From the NCBI RefSeq assembly GCF_003363015.1, contig NZ_QRAP01000001.1:419162-483161 (forward strand): 64,000 bases of DNA, read 5' to 3'. This document shows, piece by piece, positions 50,416 to 59,825 of this stretch (its first letter is position 1; every line of letters begins with the position of its first letter). The notes beneath the pieces are model-generated. The model ran no database searches. It was not told where the DNA came from and worked only from the letters and a program-made list of their open reading frames with translations. This DNA comes from Enterobacillus tribolii. Its GTDB lineage: Bacteria; Pseudomonadota; Gammaproteobacteria; Enterobacterales; Enterobacteriaceae. Made by a program: the position numbers and the translations under genes.

Positions 50416-52002
50416 ATGCGTTTGGAAGTGTTTTGTGAAGACCGAATCGGTCTGACCCGCGAGCTGCTTGAACTGCTTGCGACCCGCAATATTGACCTGC
50501 GCGGTATTGAGATTGACGTCATCGGTCGTATCTATCTGAATTTTACCGAACTGGATTTTGAGACGTTCCGTCAGCTGATGGTGGAGATCCGCCGCATCAA
50601 GGGCGTAACGGACGTGCGGACGGTGCCTTATATGCCTTCCGAACGCGAGCACCGTGCGATGCGCGCCCTGCTGGAATCCCTGCCGGAACCGGTTTTCTCC
50701 ATCGATATGAAAGGAAAGGTGGAACTGGCCAACCAGGCCGCACTGACGCTGTTCGGCACCAGCGAAGAAAAAATCAGCAATCAAACGGTAAATAACCTGA
50801 TAAGCGGCTACAACTTCCTGCGTTGGCTGGAAAGCGAGGACGTGAAACCGCATGCGGAGAAGGTGGTGATCCGCGGGCAGGACTACCTGATGGACATCAC
50901 GCCGATTAACCTGGGCGAAGGGCAGGCTGCCGATGCGCCGGTCGGCGCCGTCGTGGTGCTGAAGTCGGCCATTCGCATCGGGCGGCAGTTGCAGAACCTG
51001 AGCGTTAATGATGACAGCGAGTTCGGCCATGTGATTGCCGTCAGCGCAAAAATGCGTCAGGTACTGGATCAGGCGCGCAAACTGGCGATGCTGGATGCGC
51101 CGCTGCTGATCACGGGCGATACCGGCACCGGCAAAGATTTGCTGGCGCACGCCTGCCATCTGCGCAGCCCGCGCGGCAAACAGCCGTTTCTGGCGCTGAA
51201 CTGTGCGGCGTTGCCGGATGAAGTGGCGGAAAGCGAGCTGTTCGGCCACGCTCCCGGTGCGTATCCCAATGCCCTGGAAGGAAAAAAAGGCTTTTTCGAG
51301 CAGGCTAACGGCGGCTCGGTGTTGCTTGACGAAATCGGCGAAATGTCGCCGCGTATGCAGACCAAACTGCTGCGTTTCCTCAATGACGGTACATTCCGGC
51401 GCGTTGGCGAAGATCATGAGATTCGTGTGGACGTGCGCGTTATCTGCGCCACGCAGAAGAACCTGATCGATCTGGTGCAACAGGGGCAGTTCCGCGAAGA
51501 CCTTTATTACCGCCTTAACGTGCTGACCATTACGATCCCGCCGCTGCGCGAGCGTCAGCAGGACATCATGCCGCTGACCGAACTGTTTGTTTCCCGCTTT
51601 GCCGATGAGCAGGGGCTGCCGCGGCCGAAGCTGGCGCCGGAGCTGAACGCGTTTCTCAGCCAGTACGGCTGGCCGGGCAACGTGCGCCAGCTCAAGAACG
51701 CCATCTACCGGGCGCTGACGCAGCTGGAAGGTTATGAGCTGCGGCCGCAGGATATCGTATTGCCGGCCTTTGAAGCCGAAATGACGATGGGCGACGAAGT
51801 GCTCGACGGTTCGCTGGATGAGATCTGCAAGCGCTTTGAGCGCTCGGTGCTGACCCGCCTGTACCGCAACTATCCCAGCACCCGCAAGCTGGCGAAACGT
51901 CTGGGCGTGTCTCATACGGCCATCGCCAATAAACTGCGCGAATACGGTTTGAGCGCACGCAAGACGGGCGATACGGCGATGACGGAAGACGCTGAAGAGT
52001 AG
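50416..52002 (+). CDS. tyrR: Aromatic amino acid transcriptional regulator TyrR
   Basis: 528 residues from ATG 50416 (E. coli 513). An N-terminal ACT domain (MRLEVFCEDRIGLTRELLELL) is followed by a PAS domain (LLESLPEPVFSIDMKGKVELAN), an AAA+ domain with Walker A GDTGTGKDL, and a FIS-type HTH (LAKRLGVSHTAIANKLREYG). The GAFTGA sigma-54 loop is replaced (GHAPGAYPNAL), as in E. coli TyrR, which works with sigma-70. It regulates aromatic biosynthesis and transport genes. The extra length is a C-terminal tail. Confidence 0.96.
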   Translation: MRLEVFCEDRIGLTRELLELLATRNIDLRGIEIDVIGRIYLNFTELDFETFRQLMVEIRRIKGVTDVRTVPYMPSEREHRAMRALLESLPEPVFSIDMKGKVELANQAALTLFGTSEEKISNQTVNNLISGYNFLRWLESEDVKPHAEKVVIRGQDYLMDITPINLGEGQAADAPVGAVVVLKSAIRIGRQLQNLSVNDDSEFGHVIAVSAKMRQVLDQARKLAMLDAPLLITGDTGTGKDLLAHACHLRSPRGKQPFLALNCAALPDEVAESELFGHAPGAYPNALEGKKGFFEQANGGSVLLDEIGEMSPRMQTKLLRFLNDGTFRRVGEDHEIRVDVRVICATQKNLIDLVQQGQFREDLYYRLNVLTITIPPLRERQQDIMPLTELFVSRFADEQGLPRPKLAPELNAFLSQYGWPGNVRQLKNAIYRALTQLEGYELRPQDIVLPAFEAEMTMGDEVLDGSLDEICKRFERSVLTRLYRNYPSTRKLAKRLGVSHTAIANKLREYGLSARKTGDTAMTEDAEE

Positions 52003-52008
52003 GGCGAA

Positions 52009-52037
52009 AAAAATCCCGGTCACTGACCGGGATTTTT
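52009..52037. terminator. Bidirectional terminator between tyrR and yciA
   Basis: AAAAATCCCGGTC pairs with GACCGGGATTTTT around a 3-nt centre, with A and T tracts on both sides; the flanking genes are convergent. Confidence 0.9.
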
Positions 52038-52041
52038 ATAT

Positions 52042-52470
52042 TTAGTCTTTGGCGCCGAGCCTGAAGTTTTCTTTGCCGGGCGGCAGGCTGCGCGGCTTGT
52101 TATTATCGTCCACGGCGACATAGGTGAAAATGGCTTCGGTGACGCAGTAGCGCTGCCCGATGGGGTTGGAAGAGACCTTCTTGACCCACACTTCAATATT
52201 AATCGTAATAGAGCTGCGGCCGGTCTGGATGCAGCGTGCGTAGCAGCACACCACGTCGCCCACGGCGACCGGTTTCAGGAACGTAATGCCGTTAACGGCG
52301 ACCGTCACTACCCGGCCTTCCGCTACTTCTTTGGCCTGAATCGCGCCGCCAATATCCATTTGCGACATGATCCAGCCGCCGAAAATATCTCCGTTGGCAT
52401 TGGTGTCGGCCGGCATCGCCAGGGTCCGCAATACCAGCTCGCCCTGAGGTAAACGCAGTTTCTCGCTCAT
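52042..52470 (-). CDS. yciA: Acyl-CoA thioester hydrolase YciA
   Basis: 142 residues (E. coli 132, difference in the C-terminal tail). Hotdog-fold thioesterase with RTLAMPADTNANGDIFGGWIMSQMD, where Asn and Asp form the active site of this family. It hydrolyses a broad range of acyl-CoAs. Lies just after yciB on the same strand. Confidence 0.94.
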   Translation of the reverse strand: MSEKLRLPQGELVLRTLAMPADTNANGDIFGGWIMSQMDIGGAIQAKEVAEGRVVTVAVNGITFLKPVAVGDVVCCYARCIQTGRSSITINIEVWVKKVSSNPIGQRYCVTEAIFTYVAVDDNNKPRSLPPGKENFRLGAKD

Positions 52471-52507
52471 AATGTCAATTGTATCAATCTTTCAGGTTAG
52501 TAAATTT

Positions 52508-53095
52508 TTAAGGGTCGTTTTTCGCCGGCGGCTGTTCCTGGCTTTCTGCAACGCCGCTCCCTTTCTGCTCCGGCGACATGTGACGGTAGATGTAAACGCC
52601 GCTCAGCAGCGTAAAGACCAGCGTGGCCGCCGTCAGTCCGAATACCTTGAAGTTCACCCATACGTTCTGCGGCAGCCAGAAGGCGACGTAGATATTGACC
52701 AGGCCGCACGCCAGAAAGAACAGGGACCAGGCGATGTTGAGGCGGGACCAGACCATATCCGGCAGGCTGATTTCCTTGCCGAGCATGCGCTGAATCAGCG
52801 GTTTCTTCATGATTACCTGACTGACCAGCAGCGCCAGGGCAAACAGGGCATAGATGATGGTTACTTTCCATTTAATAAACAGATCGTTGTGGAACACCAG
52901 CGTCAGCGTGCCGAAGATCGCGACCATGACAAACGTCACCAGCGTCATCTTTTCCACTTTACGGTACTTCACCCAGGTGATGATCAGCGCCACTGCAGTC
53001 GCGGCGATCAGCGCGCCGGAGGCGACAAAAATGTCGTAAAGCTTGTAACAAGCAAAGAAGACGATCAGGGGGAGAAAATCCAGGAGTTGCTTCAT
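52508..53095 (-). CDS. yciB: Inner-membrane-spanning protein YciB (IspZ family)
   Basis: 195 residues, five or more membrane segments, starting [23 protein letters not shown], the family signature. The C-terminal 16 residues are a polar tail absent in shorter members. Implicated in envelope integrity and septation. Between yciA and the SulP gene; in E. coli yciC follows directly. Confidence 0.94.
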   Translation of the reverse strand: MKQLLDFLPLIVFFACYKLYDIFVASGALIAATAVALIITWVKYRKVEKMTLVTFVMVAIFGTLTLVFHNDLFIKWKVTIIYALFALALLVSQVIMKKPLIQRMLGKEISLPDMVWSRLNIAWSLFFLACGLVNIYVAFWLPQNVWVNFKVFGLTAATLVFTLLSGVYIYRHMSPEQKGSGVAESQEQPPAKNDP

Positions 53096-53343
53096 ATATC
53101 AATCCATAAAACGATAACTGCGGAACTATACCTGATTAAGGCGGCGGAGTGTACCGCACATGTGCCGCCCGTGTATGTCTTATTATGTCGCTCCCCGGTG
53201 CGTACGGCCCGCTTTTTTGCATAACATTACAAGCTGGCATACCGCTTGCTACTCACTTGCGTAGTTGGAGGGGAACACGCATGATATAACCATTGCCCTG
53301 CTAACTTCGCGGGGCGGAAGATTTTTAAAGCGGGTGGACTGGC

Positions 53344-55095
53344 ATGCAAATTAAATGGGTTCAGGGATGGATGCCCGGACTTAGTCACTTGATGGGGTAT
53401 CAGAAAGAGTGGCTGAAATGCGACATGCGCGCGGGGTTGTCGGTTGCGGCGGTGGCGTTGCCGGTGGCGATCGCCTATGCGGAACTGGCGGGCGTAAATG
53501 CCATCGTGGGGCTTTACTCCTGCGTGCTGCCGATGATTGCCTATGCGCTTTTCGGTTCGTCCCGGCAGGTGATTGTCGGGCCGGACACCGCGACCTGCGC
53601 GGTGATTGCCGCGGTGGTTACGCCGCTGGCGGCGGGCAACGAGGTGTTGCACTGGCAGCTCTGTATCATGATGACGCTGATGACCGGATTCTGGTGCCTG
53701 ATTGCCAGCCGTTTCCGGCTCGGCGCGCTGGCAGACCTGCTGTCGCGCCCGATTCTGACCGGGCTGCTTAACGGCCTGACCATCACCATCATCGTTTCTC
53801 AATTGGGGAAAATTTTCGGCTTCCACTCCAGCGCCTCGCAACTGATCGAACGGCTCATTGCCTTGCCGTTTGATATTCTCAACAGCGAGTGGCCGACCCT
53901 GTTGCTGTCCGCCGGAACGCTGCTGATCCTGATCGGCGTGAAGAAGCTGCGCCCCGGCTGGCCGGGGCCGTTGCTGGCGATGCTGGTGGCGATGCTGCTG
54001 GTGTGGGGATTCGATCTGTCTCAGCACGGCATTGAAACCATCGGCAGCTTCAGCGCCGGTTTGCCGGTCGTGGAACTGCCGAGCTTCCAGCCCGGCCTGC
54101 TGCGTGATTTGGTGCTTCCCTCGTTTAACCTGGCGTTGATCAGCTTTGTCAGCCTGATGCTGACCGCGCGCAGCTTCGGGGCGCGAAATGGTTATGACGT
54201 CGACGCCGATACCGAATTCCGTGCGCTGGGCGTCGCTAATATCGTTTCCGGCCTGTCGCTGGGGTTTGCCATCAGCGGCACCAGCTCCCGCACGGCGGTG
54301 AATGACGCCAACGGCGGCAAGAGCCAGCTGGTTTCCATTATCGCCGCGCTGGTCATCGGCGTGGTGCTGCTGTTTTTTACTTCGCCGCTGCAATATATCC
54401 CGGTTTCGTCGCTGGGCATCATTCTGGTGTATGCGTCCTGGTCGCTGCTGGACATCAAAACCATCGTACAACTGCGTAAACGTAACCCGTCTGCCTACGG
54501 GTTGGCGTTGTTTACCTTTATCAGCGTGTTGCTGGTCGGCGTTATGCCCGGCATCGGGCTGGCGGTGCTGCTTGGCCTGATGCAGTTTTTCCGCACCGTG
54601 TTCCGCCCGACCGAGCAATTGCTGGGCACCAATGAAGAGGGGATGATTCATTCATTGGGTAACGGCAATCAGGTCCGGGCGGTGGAGGGCGTGCTGATGT
54701 ACCGCTTTAACTCGCCGCTGACCTACTTCAACGCCGCCTATTTTAAGCGCCGCATCCTGAACCTGGTGGACGGCATGCCGTTTCAGGCCCATTGGGTGGT
54801 GATTGATGCGGTGCCTTGCTTTACCTACGCCGACATCAGCGTGCTGGCAATGATTGAAGAACTGAAGCGCGATTTGCGTTTGCGTAACGTCAAGCTGGTG
54901 CTGGCGGGGCGTAAAACGGAGCTGAAGCGCTGGTTTGGCGAAAACCGTAAATCCGGGGAGGAGAAGGGGCTGACTTTCGTCTCCGACCTCTACTTGGCGC
55001 TGAAGCTGATTCAGAGCAGCGAGCGGGCGAAAGAAGATGAACCGGAGCAGGATGCGGAAGAGATAAAGACGGAAGGTATCGCAGCGGGGGCCTGA
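53344..55095 (+). CDS. SulP-family anion transporter with STAS domain
   Basis: 583 residues, no clear Shine-Dalgarno. About 12-14 membrane segments with the SLC26 signature YAELAGVNAIVGLYSCVLP near residue 45 and ALFGSSRQVIVGPDTAT. A cytoplasmic STAS domain (about 435-555) includes VLMYRFNSPLTYFNAAYF and VIDAVPCFTYADISVLAMI. Candidate substrates are sulfate, bicarbonate or dicarboxylates; E. coli DauA (YchM) is the nearest known type but this gene is not in that locus. It interrupts yciB-yciC synteny. Confidence 0.88.
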   Translation: MQIKWVQGWMPGLSHLMGYQKEWLKCDMRAGLSVAAVALPVAIAYAELAGVNAIVGLYSCVLPMIAYALFGSSRQVIVGPDTATCAVIAAVVTPLAAGNEVLHWQLCIMMTLMTGFWCLIASRFRLGALADLLSRPILTGLLNGLTITIIVSQLGKIFGFHSSASQLIERLIALPFDILNSEWPTLLLSAGTLLILIGVKKLRPGWPGPLLAMLVAMLLVWGFDLSQHGIETIGSFSAGLPVVELPSFQPGLLRDLVLPSFNLALISFVSLMLTARSFGARNGYDVDADTEFRALGVANIVSGLSLGFAISGTSSRTAVNDANGGKSQLVSIIAALVIGVVLLFFTSPLQYIPVSSLGIILVYASWSLLDIKTIVQLRKRNPSAYGLALFTFISVLLVGVMPGIGLAVLLGLMQFFRTVFRPTEQLLGTNEEGMIHSLGNGNQVRAVEGVLMYRFNSPLTYFNAAYFKRRILNLVDGMPFQAHWVVIDAVPCFTYADISVLAMIEELKRDLRLRNVKLVLAGRKTELKRWFGENRKSGEEKGLTFVSDLYLALKLIQSSERAKEDEPEQDAEEIKTEGIAAGA

Positions 55096-55112
55096 GGCCC
55101 CCATGTTTTTTT
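55086..55112 (+). terminator. Terminator overlapping the SulP gene end
   Basis: GGGGGCC (55086-55092) pairs with GGCCCCC (55096-55102); the loop is the TGA stop codon. A run of seven T follows. Confidence 0.85.
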
Positions 55113-55857
55113 ACGCTTTAACCAGCATGTAGAGCCGGAACAGATAGATAATCAGCATGGCGGAGATCACATTGCTGAGCGTATTCAGCAAGATGGTGCC
55201 GACGGTCGGATGCAGCGCCGTCATACCGCTCACCAGCAGCAGCAACGCCAGCTTGGCGGCCAGCCAGAGCAGGATCGCCGGGCTGATAAGGCGCACGTTG
55301 GCGAAAGAACGTTTGAAACTGGCGCGAATGGCGCTGAACACCCCAATCCGATCGTTCACCATCATAATTGGCGCCAGCGCCAGGCCAACGGCTAAAATAA
55401 TGCCCGGTACGATAAACAGCGTGATACCCAACTGAACCATCAGGGTGCACAGAAACATCAGCAGAAGCAGGCGCGGCAGCAACGGCGCTGAAAAGCCGAT
55501 GGCGCGCAGCGCGCTGACGCGATTTCCCTGAGAGGCCATCGGGATCAGCACCAGCATACCTCCCAGCAGCAACACGTTGCCGATCAGCGAAGCGAAGCTG
55601 GCGGCGGCGGAAACCTTCAGCAGCACCATCTGTTGTTCCGGCGACATCCGTTGGATCATCTCTTGCAGCCCGATACCACTCCCCAGGTCCGCACCGCCGG
55701 TCGTCAGAATTTTCAGCTCCTCCGCGCCGGGAGTAAACGTTTGATTCAGGATTACCGTGATGAACGCCGTTAACAGCGCCAATAACAGGATAGTCACCAG
55801 CTGATTGCGCAAAAAATTGAAGGTGTCACGATACAATGTGCTGGCCATAATTGGCAT
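55111..55857 (-). CDS. yciC: YciC family inner-membrane protein (UPF0259)
   Basis: 248 residues from ATG 55857 with AAGGAGC 6 nt upstream (E. coli 247). About six membrane segments and the family block [24 protein letters not shown] are visible; the end [22 protein letters not shown] is nearly the same as in E. coli. Role unknown. Confidence 0.92.
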   Translation of the reverse strand: MPIMASTLYRDTFNFLRNQLVTILLLALLTAFITVILNQTFTPGAEELKILTTGGADLGSGIGLQEMIQRMSPEQQMVLLKVSAAASFASLIGNVLLLGGMLVLIPMASQGNRVSALRAIGFSAPLLPRLLLLMFLCTLMVQLGITLFIVPGIILAVGLALAPIMMVNDRIGVFSAIRASFKRSFANVRLISPAILLWLAAKLALLLLVSGMTALHPTVGTILLNTLSNVISAMLIIYLFRLYMLVKA

Positions 55858-56262
55858 GTAAATGCTCCTTGGCGTTAAAACAGAAAATCATTCAGGTGGA
55901 TAATTGTACCCGAACAATTGTACCTGAACATCCGCGCGGGAACATCCTGTCATAAAAACTGCCGGTGTTTATTTGAGCAATTTAGGGTAACCGCAGTATT
56001 TATAGTGACCCTTTAATTATTTTATCCGGAACGATAAGGCAATGTTTCATGCGTCAAAATTATTTTGAATAAATTCCTGTTTTATGTTAATTAGCGGTAA
56101 AATTTGATGTGAATCAATTTCATGCAGAACAAACTGTTAATTAAAATAATAAATGAGTCATATGGCATTAATTGATTAAAAAGATGTGATCTGGGTTAAA
56201 TCAAAAATAATCCCCAATAGGTATATTGCCCATGAAAAAAACCACACAAAAGGAAGGGGATG
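55858..56262. promoter_or_regulatory. AT-rich ompW control region
   Basis: 405 bp, strongly AT-rich. Contains a perfect FNR box (56104-56117) and a TGTGAT half-site at 56185-56190. TAAAAT at 56142-56147 is a possible -10. No gene is visible. Confidence 0.6.
56104..56117. promoter_or_regulatory. FNR box upstream of ompW
   Basis: TTGATGTGAATCAA matches the FNR consensus TTGATnnnnATCAA exactly. Its centre is about 43 bp upstream of the start site predicted from TAAAAT, close to a class II activator position. E. coli ompW is FNR-activated. Confidence 0.75.
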
Positions 56263-56916
56263 ATGAAAAAATTAACAGTTGCGCTTTTTATCGCCGCCGC
56301 ATTGGCGCCGTCTTTGGCCTCTGCACACGAAGCGGGTGATATTTTAGTGCGTGCCGGGAGCGCGACCGTGCGTCCGACCGCAGGGTCTGACAGCGTTCTG
56401 GGCGGGCTGGGTAGTTTTGACGTTGATAACAATACTCAGTTGGGACTGACCTTTGGCTATATGATCACCGACAACATCGGTGTGGAACTGCTGGCTGCAA
56501 CGCCGTTCCGTCATAAAGTCGCGCTGAAAAATGGTCCCGGTGCCGATCTGGGGACGCTGGCGACGGTAAGACACCTGCCGCCGACCCTGATGGCGCAGTA
56601 TTACTTCGGCAGTAAAGAAGACAAACTGCGTCCGTATATGGGTATCGGCGTAAACTACACCACGTTCTTTGACGAGAAGTTTAACAGCACCGGGAAAGAT
56701 GCCGGGCTGTCAAACCTGAGTCTGGATGATTCCTGGGGTGTAGCCGGTCAGGTAGGTCTGGATTATCTGGTTACCGACCGCTGGATGCTTAACGCCTCCG
56801 TTTGGTGGATGAACATCGAAACTGACGTTAAGTTTAAAGCGGGTCCGGACAGCCAGACCGTTAACACCCGTATCGACCCGTGGGTGTTCATGTTCGGCGC
56901 AGGCTATCGCTTCTGA
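56263..56916 (+). CDS. ompW: Outer membrane protein W
   Basis: 217 residues from the second of two adjacent ATGs, after AGGAAGGGG. Signal peptide cleaved after ASA. The mature start HEAGDILVRAGSATVRPT, then LTFGYMITDNIGVELLAATPF and the terminal Phe (FGAGYRF) are typical of the eight-stranded OmpW barrel. It carries small hydrophobic compounds; expression responds to oxygen and osmolarity. Confidence 0.94.
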   Translation: MKKLTVALFIAAALAPSLASAHEAGDILVRAGSATVRPTAGSDSVLGGLGSFDVDNNTQLGLTFGYMITDNIGVELLAATPFRHKVALKNGPGADLGTLATVRHLPPTLMAQYYFGSKEDKLRPYMGIGVNYTTFFDEKFNSTGKDAGLSNLSLDDSWGVAGQVGLDYLVTDRWMLNASVWWMNIETDVKFKAGPDSQTVNTRIDPWVFMFGAGYRF

Positions 56917-56966
56917 TAGATGCCCGGGAACAACCGGTAATACAGACAACGTTATACAGACAAATG

Positions 56967-56997
56967 AAAAACCCCACTTGCCCGGTGGGGTTTTTTT
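56967..56997. terminator. Bidirectional terminator between ompW and tpx
   Basis: AAAACCCCAC (56967-56976) pairs with GTGGGGTTTT (56985-56994), with a run of seven T. The genes are convergent. Confidence 0.9.
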
Positions 56998-57010
56998 ATG
57001 CCTGCGAAAC

Positions 57011-57514
57011 TTACTTCAGGGCGGCGAGTGCGGCGTCGTAATCCGGCTCTTCGGTGATTTCGCTGACCAGTTGGCTGTAAATCACGTTGTCATTATCATC
57101 AATCACCACCACGGCGCGGGCGGTAAGCCCGGCCAGCGGACCGTCGCTGATGGCGACGCCGTAGTCGTTTTTAAACTCGGCGCCGCGCAGCGTTGAAAGC
57201 GTGATAACGTTATTCAGCCCTTCCGCGCCGCAGAAACGGGACTGGGCGAAGGGCAGGTCGGCGGAGATGCACAGGACGGTCGTGTTCTCCAGCGTGCTGG
57301 CGAGTTGGTTGAATTTTCTCACCGACGCTGCGCATACGCCGGTGTCGATGCTGGGGAAAATGTTGAGCACTTTGCGCTTGCCTGCCAGACTGGAGAGCGC
57401 GACGTCGGAAAGGTCTTTGGCCACCAGTTTGAAGGCTTTGGCTTTTTCCCCCGGCTGCGGCAGTTTACCGGCAACGTGCACGGGGTTGCCCTGAAAATGA
57501 ACGGTCTGAGTCAT
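57011..57514 (-). CDS. tpx: Thiol peroxidase
   Basis: 167 residues from ATG 57514 (E. coli 168). Atypical two-Cys peroxiredoxin: peroxidatic Cys in [14 protein letters not shown] (about 61) and resolving Cys in [12 protein letters not shown] (about 95). Periplasm-associated in older reports but no signal peptide is visible here. It reduces hydrogen and alkyl peroxides with thioredoxin. Divergent from ycjG. Confidence 0.96.
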   Translation of the reverse strand: MTQTVHFQGNPVHVAGKLPQPGEKAKAFKLVAKDLSDVALSSLAGKRKVLNIFPSIDTGVCAASVRKFNQLASTLENTTVLCISADLPFAQSRFCGAEGLNNVITLSTLRGAEFKNDYGVAISDGPLAGLTARAVVVIDDNDNVIYSQLVSEITEEPDYDAALAALK

Positions 57515-57671
57515 TGTTGGTTCTTCCTTCACAGTTGGTTAACACTTTGATGAGTTTATTCCAACACAAGTCACATTTATAGAGCCGTATCCGTAAATAA
57601 TTCTGCGGTATGGGCGTAAATCCCGGCGAATACCGGTACAGAGGCGTTCCCGTACGGTAAGGAAATAGAAG

Positions 57672-58646
57672 ATGAGAACGATTCGGAGTTATTCTGAGGT
57701 TTGGCCGTTACACACGCCGTTTGTGATTGCGCGCGGCAGCCGGACGGAAGCGCTGGTCGTCGTTGTGGAGATTGAACACGACGGCGTGGTTGGCTACGGC
57801 GAATGTACGCCCTATGCGCGTTACGGCGAAAGCGTTGAGTCGGTGCTGGCGCAACTGGCGGATATGCGCGGGCAGATTGAAAACGGCCTCGGTCGCACAG
57901 CGCTGTTGCAGGCGTTACCGCCTGGTGCGGCGCGCAATGCGCTGGACTGCGCATTGTGGGATCTGGAATGCCGCAGCAGCGGCGCATCATTGTGGCAGCG
58001 TTGCGGCGTGGAATCGCCGGCGCAGGTGATAACCGCCCAGACTGTGTCCATTGATGAACCGGAGCGGATGGCGGCGGTGGCAAAACGTCTGCATCAGACC
58101 GGCGCGACGTTGCTGAAGGTTAAACTGGATAACCGGCTGATTGCCGAAAGGCTGATCGCGATACGCAGCGCGGTGCCGGAAGCGACGCTGATCGTTGACG
58201 CCAATGAATCCTGGCAGGCTGATGGGCTGGCGGAGCGTTGCGTGCTGCTGGCTGAACTGGGCGTGGCGATGCTGGAGCAGCCGTTGCCTGCCGGTGATGA
58301 TGCCGTGCTGGCGAGTTTTACGCACCCGTTGCCGGTATGCGCGGACGAAAGCTGTCATACCCGTGCGGATTTAGCCGCGTTAGCCGGGCGTTACGACATG
58401 ATTAACATTAAGTTGGATAAAACCGGCGGGCTGACGGAAGCGCTGAGCCTGGCGCAGGACGCGCGGCAGCGGGGATTCGGCATCATGCTGGGCTGTATGA
58501 TCTGCACGTCGCGGGCCATCAGGGCGGCGCTGCCGCTGGCGCCCGCGGCGCGTTTCGTCGATCTCGACGGCCCGACATGGCTGGCCGGCGATGCGCAGCC
58601 GGCGCTGGACTTCGGCTGCGGCATTATTCGTCTCGATCAGGCGTAA
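57672..58646 (+). CDS. ycjG: L-Ala-D/L-Glu epimerase
   Basis: 324 residues (E. coli 321). Enolase superfamily: N-terminal capping domain, then KVKLD (catalytic Lys motif near 152), VDANESW (first metal ligand Asp), LEQPL (Glu), ADESC (Asp) and NIKLDKTGG (second Lys). It epimerises the L-Ala-D-Glu dipeptide released by MpaA so that murein peptides can be degraded. Convergent with mpaA, sharing 10 bp. Also called ykfB-like. Confidence 0.93.
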   Translation: MRTIRSYSEVWPLHTPFVIARGSRTEALVVVVEIEHDGVVGYGECTPYARYGESVESVLAQLADMRGQIENGLGRTALLQALPPGAARNALDCALWDLECRSSGASLWQRCGVESPAQVITAQTVSIDEPERMAAVAKRLHQTGATLLKVKLDNRLIAERLIAIRSAVPEATLIVDANESWQADGLAERCVLLAELGVAMLEQPLPAGDDAVLASFTHPLPVCADESCHTRADLAALAGRYDMINIKLDKTGGLTEALSLAQDARQRGFGIMLGCMICTSRAIRAALPLAPAARFVDLDGPTWLAGDAQPALDFGCGIIRLDQA

Positions 58647-59338
58647 GTCAGTAAATCCAGCGCGCCGGGCAGGTATTTCTCGCTGGCCTCATCCGCAGAA
58701 ACAGGCGGCAGCTCCAGCGTAATGCAGTGCAGGTTGATGTCGGCGCACCAACTGCCGAAAGAACCCGGTGTTTCGTAACCAACGGAAGAAACCAGCGGCA
58801 GACCGAAACCGGCGGCGAGCTGCTGGCCCAGCGCAGAGTGCGCAGGGTCTTCCACGCAGGCCAGCGGTTCATGCAGCGATACCACCCATGCCGGTTTCAG
58901 GCGGTGAATCAAATGACACAGCGCCTGGGTTTCCGGTTCGGAACCGGCGTACCCGCCGGTGGACAGACGCACATCGCGTTCGGGGCTGGCGCTGTTCCAG
59001 CGGTAAACGGTAGCGCCGGGCTGCCAGTTGGCGGCCGGGAAGTTACGGTTGAGATCCACGCCGCGTGAATTCGCGCGCAGCCCGAGCTGGCAGCCGTCGG
59101 GATTCACCGCCAGAATAACGGAGTGACGCAGCGGCTGTTGCAGGCTGCGCAGGGCGCAGGACAGGGTGACGACGGCGGCGGTTTCATCACCGTGCGTACC
59201 GGCGATAATCAATCCTGCATGGCGCTCGGCCGATTGCGCCGGGAAAAAAAGCAATGGCGCGCCTAAGTGCGAACGGCCGTAAGTTTCCGGCTCCAGCCTG
59301 AAGCAGCCGCGCTCAGTACGCGGGAGAAGGCGTGTCAT
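58637..59338 (-). CDS. mpaA: Murein peptide amidase A
   Basis: 233 residues, slightly shorter than E. coli MpaA. M14 metallocarboxypeptidase fold: GTHGDETAA (zinc ligands His and Glu), GVDLNRNFP (Arg and Asn substrate binding), SLHEP (third zinc His) and a late ITLELPP (catalytic Glu). It cleaves the gamma-D-Glu-diaminopimelate bond of murein tripeptide in the cytoplasm. Works with ycjG, mppA and nagZ in wall recycling. Confidence 0.93.
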   Translation of the reverse strand: MTRLLPRTERGCFRLEPETYGRSHLGAPLLFFPAQSAERHAGLIIAGTHGDETAAVVTLSCALRSLQQPLRHSVILAVNPDGCQLGLRANSRGVDLNRNFPAANWQPGATVYRWNSASPERDVRLSTGGYAGSEPETQALCHLIHRLKPAWVVSLHEPLACVEDPAHSALGQQLAAGFGLPLVSSVGYETPGSFGSWCADINLHCITLELPPVSADEASEKYLPGALDLLTYA

Positions 59339-59825
59339 TTTTCATTTCCTTTCATCGCTGTTCGTATCTGTATTAATCCTCAAGCGCCTAACGGAATCAA
59401 TATGATGATACCTAATCTGTTCTCTTTTTCCGCCGGATGAGGTCAGGTTGGTGAAATCTTGCATCAGGCGTTAAAAACGCCGTCATTATATTCAGAAAAA
59501 ATATAACAACGCTGAAAATTCATAAAAATATATTAACAATGGCGGGTGATAAAATATTTTTATCATGATGGCCTCATCGGTGAATAACCCGCGCTGCTAA
59601 GTTGGCTTCTTTATAACCTGCTGTTATTTATTGTAAATACCTCACTGCGAGTGTTGGTGATGAACATCATTTTTCCAAATGAGGATTTAACAGGTCTTAT
59701 GATTTAAGCGAAGTTCAGGCTGCTTATTATTCTCTCCGGGCGCCCTGATGGTGCAAATCATACTTGCAGGCGGCTCAACGCATCGTTGCTTAAACCTGCT
59801 TAAATCTTTTCTCAGGAGAAATCTC
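59339..59825. other. AT-rich region upstream of the 878-residue gene
   Basis: 487 bp with no credible gene. It must carry promoters for mpaA (minus) and for the downstream gene (plus). A short hairpin GGCGTTAAAAACGCC lies at about 59467-59481. I see no named operator. Confidence 0.4.

Noticed and set aside
56185-56206. TGTGATCTGGGTTAAATCA as a CRP or second FNR site before ompW
   Set aside because: Only one half matches CRP (TGTGA) and the spacing to ATCA is wrong for FNR; mentioned only as a half-site.
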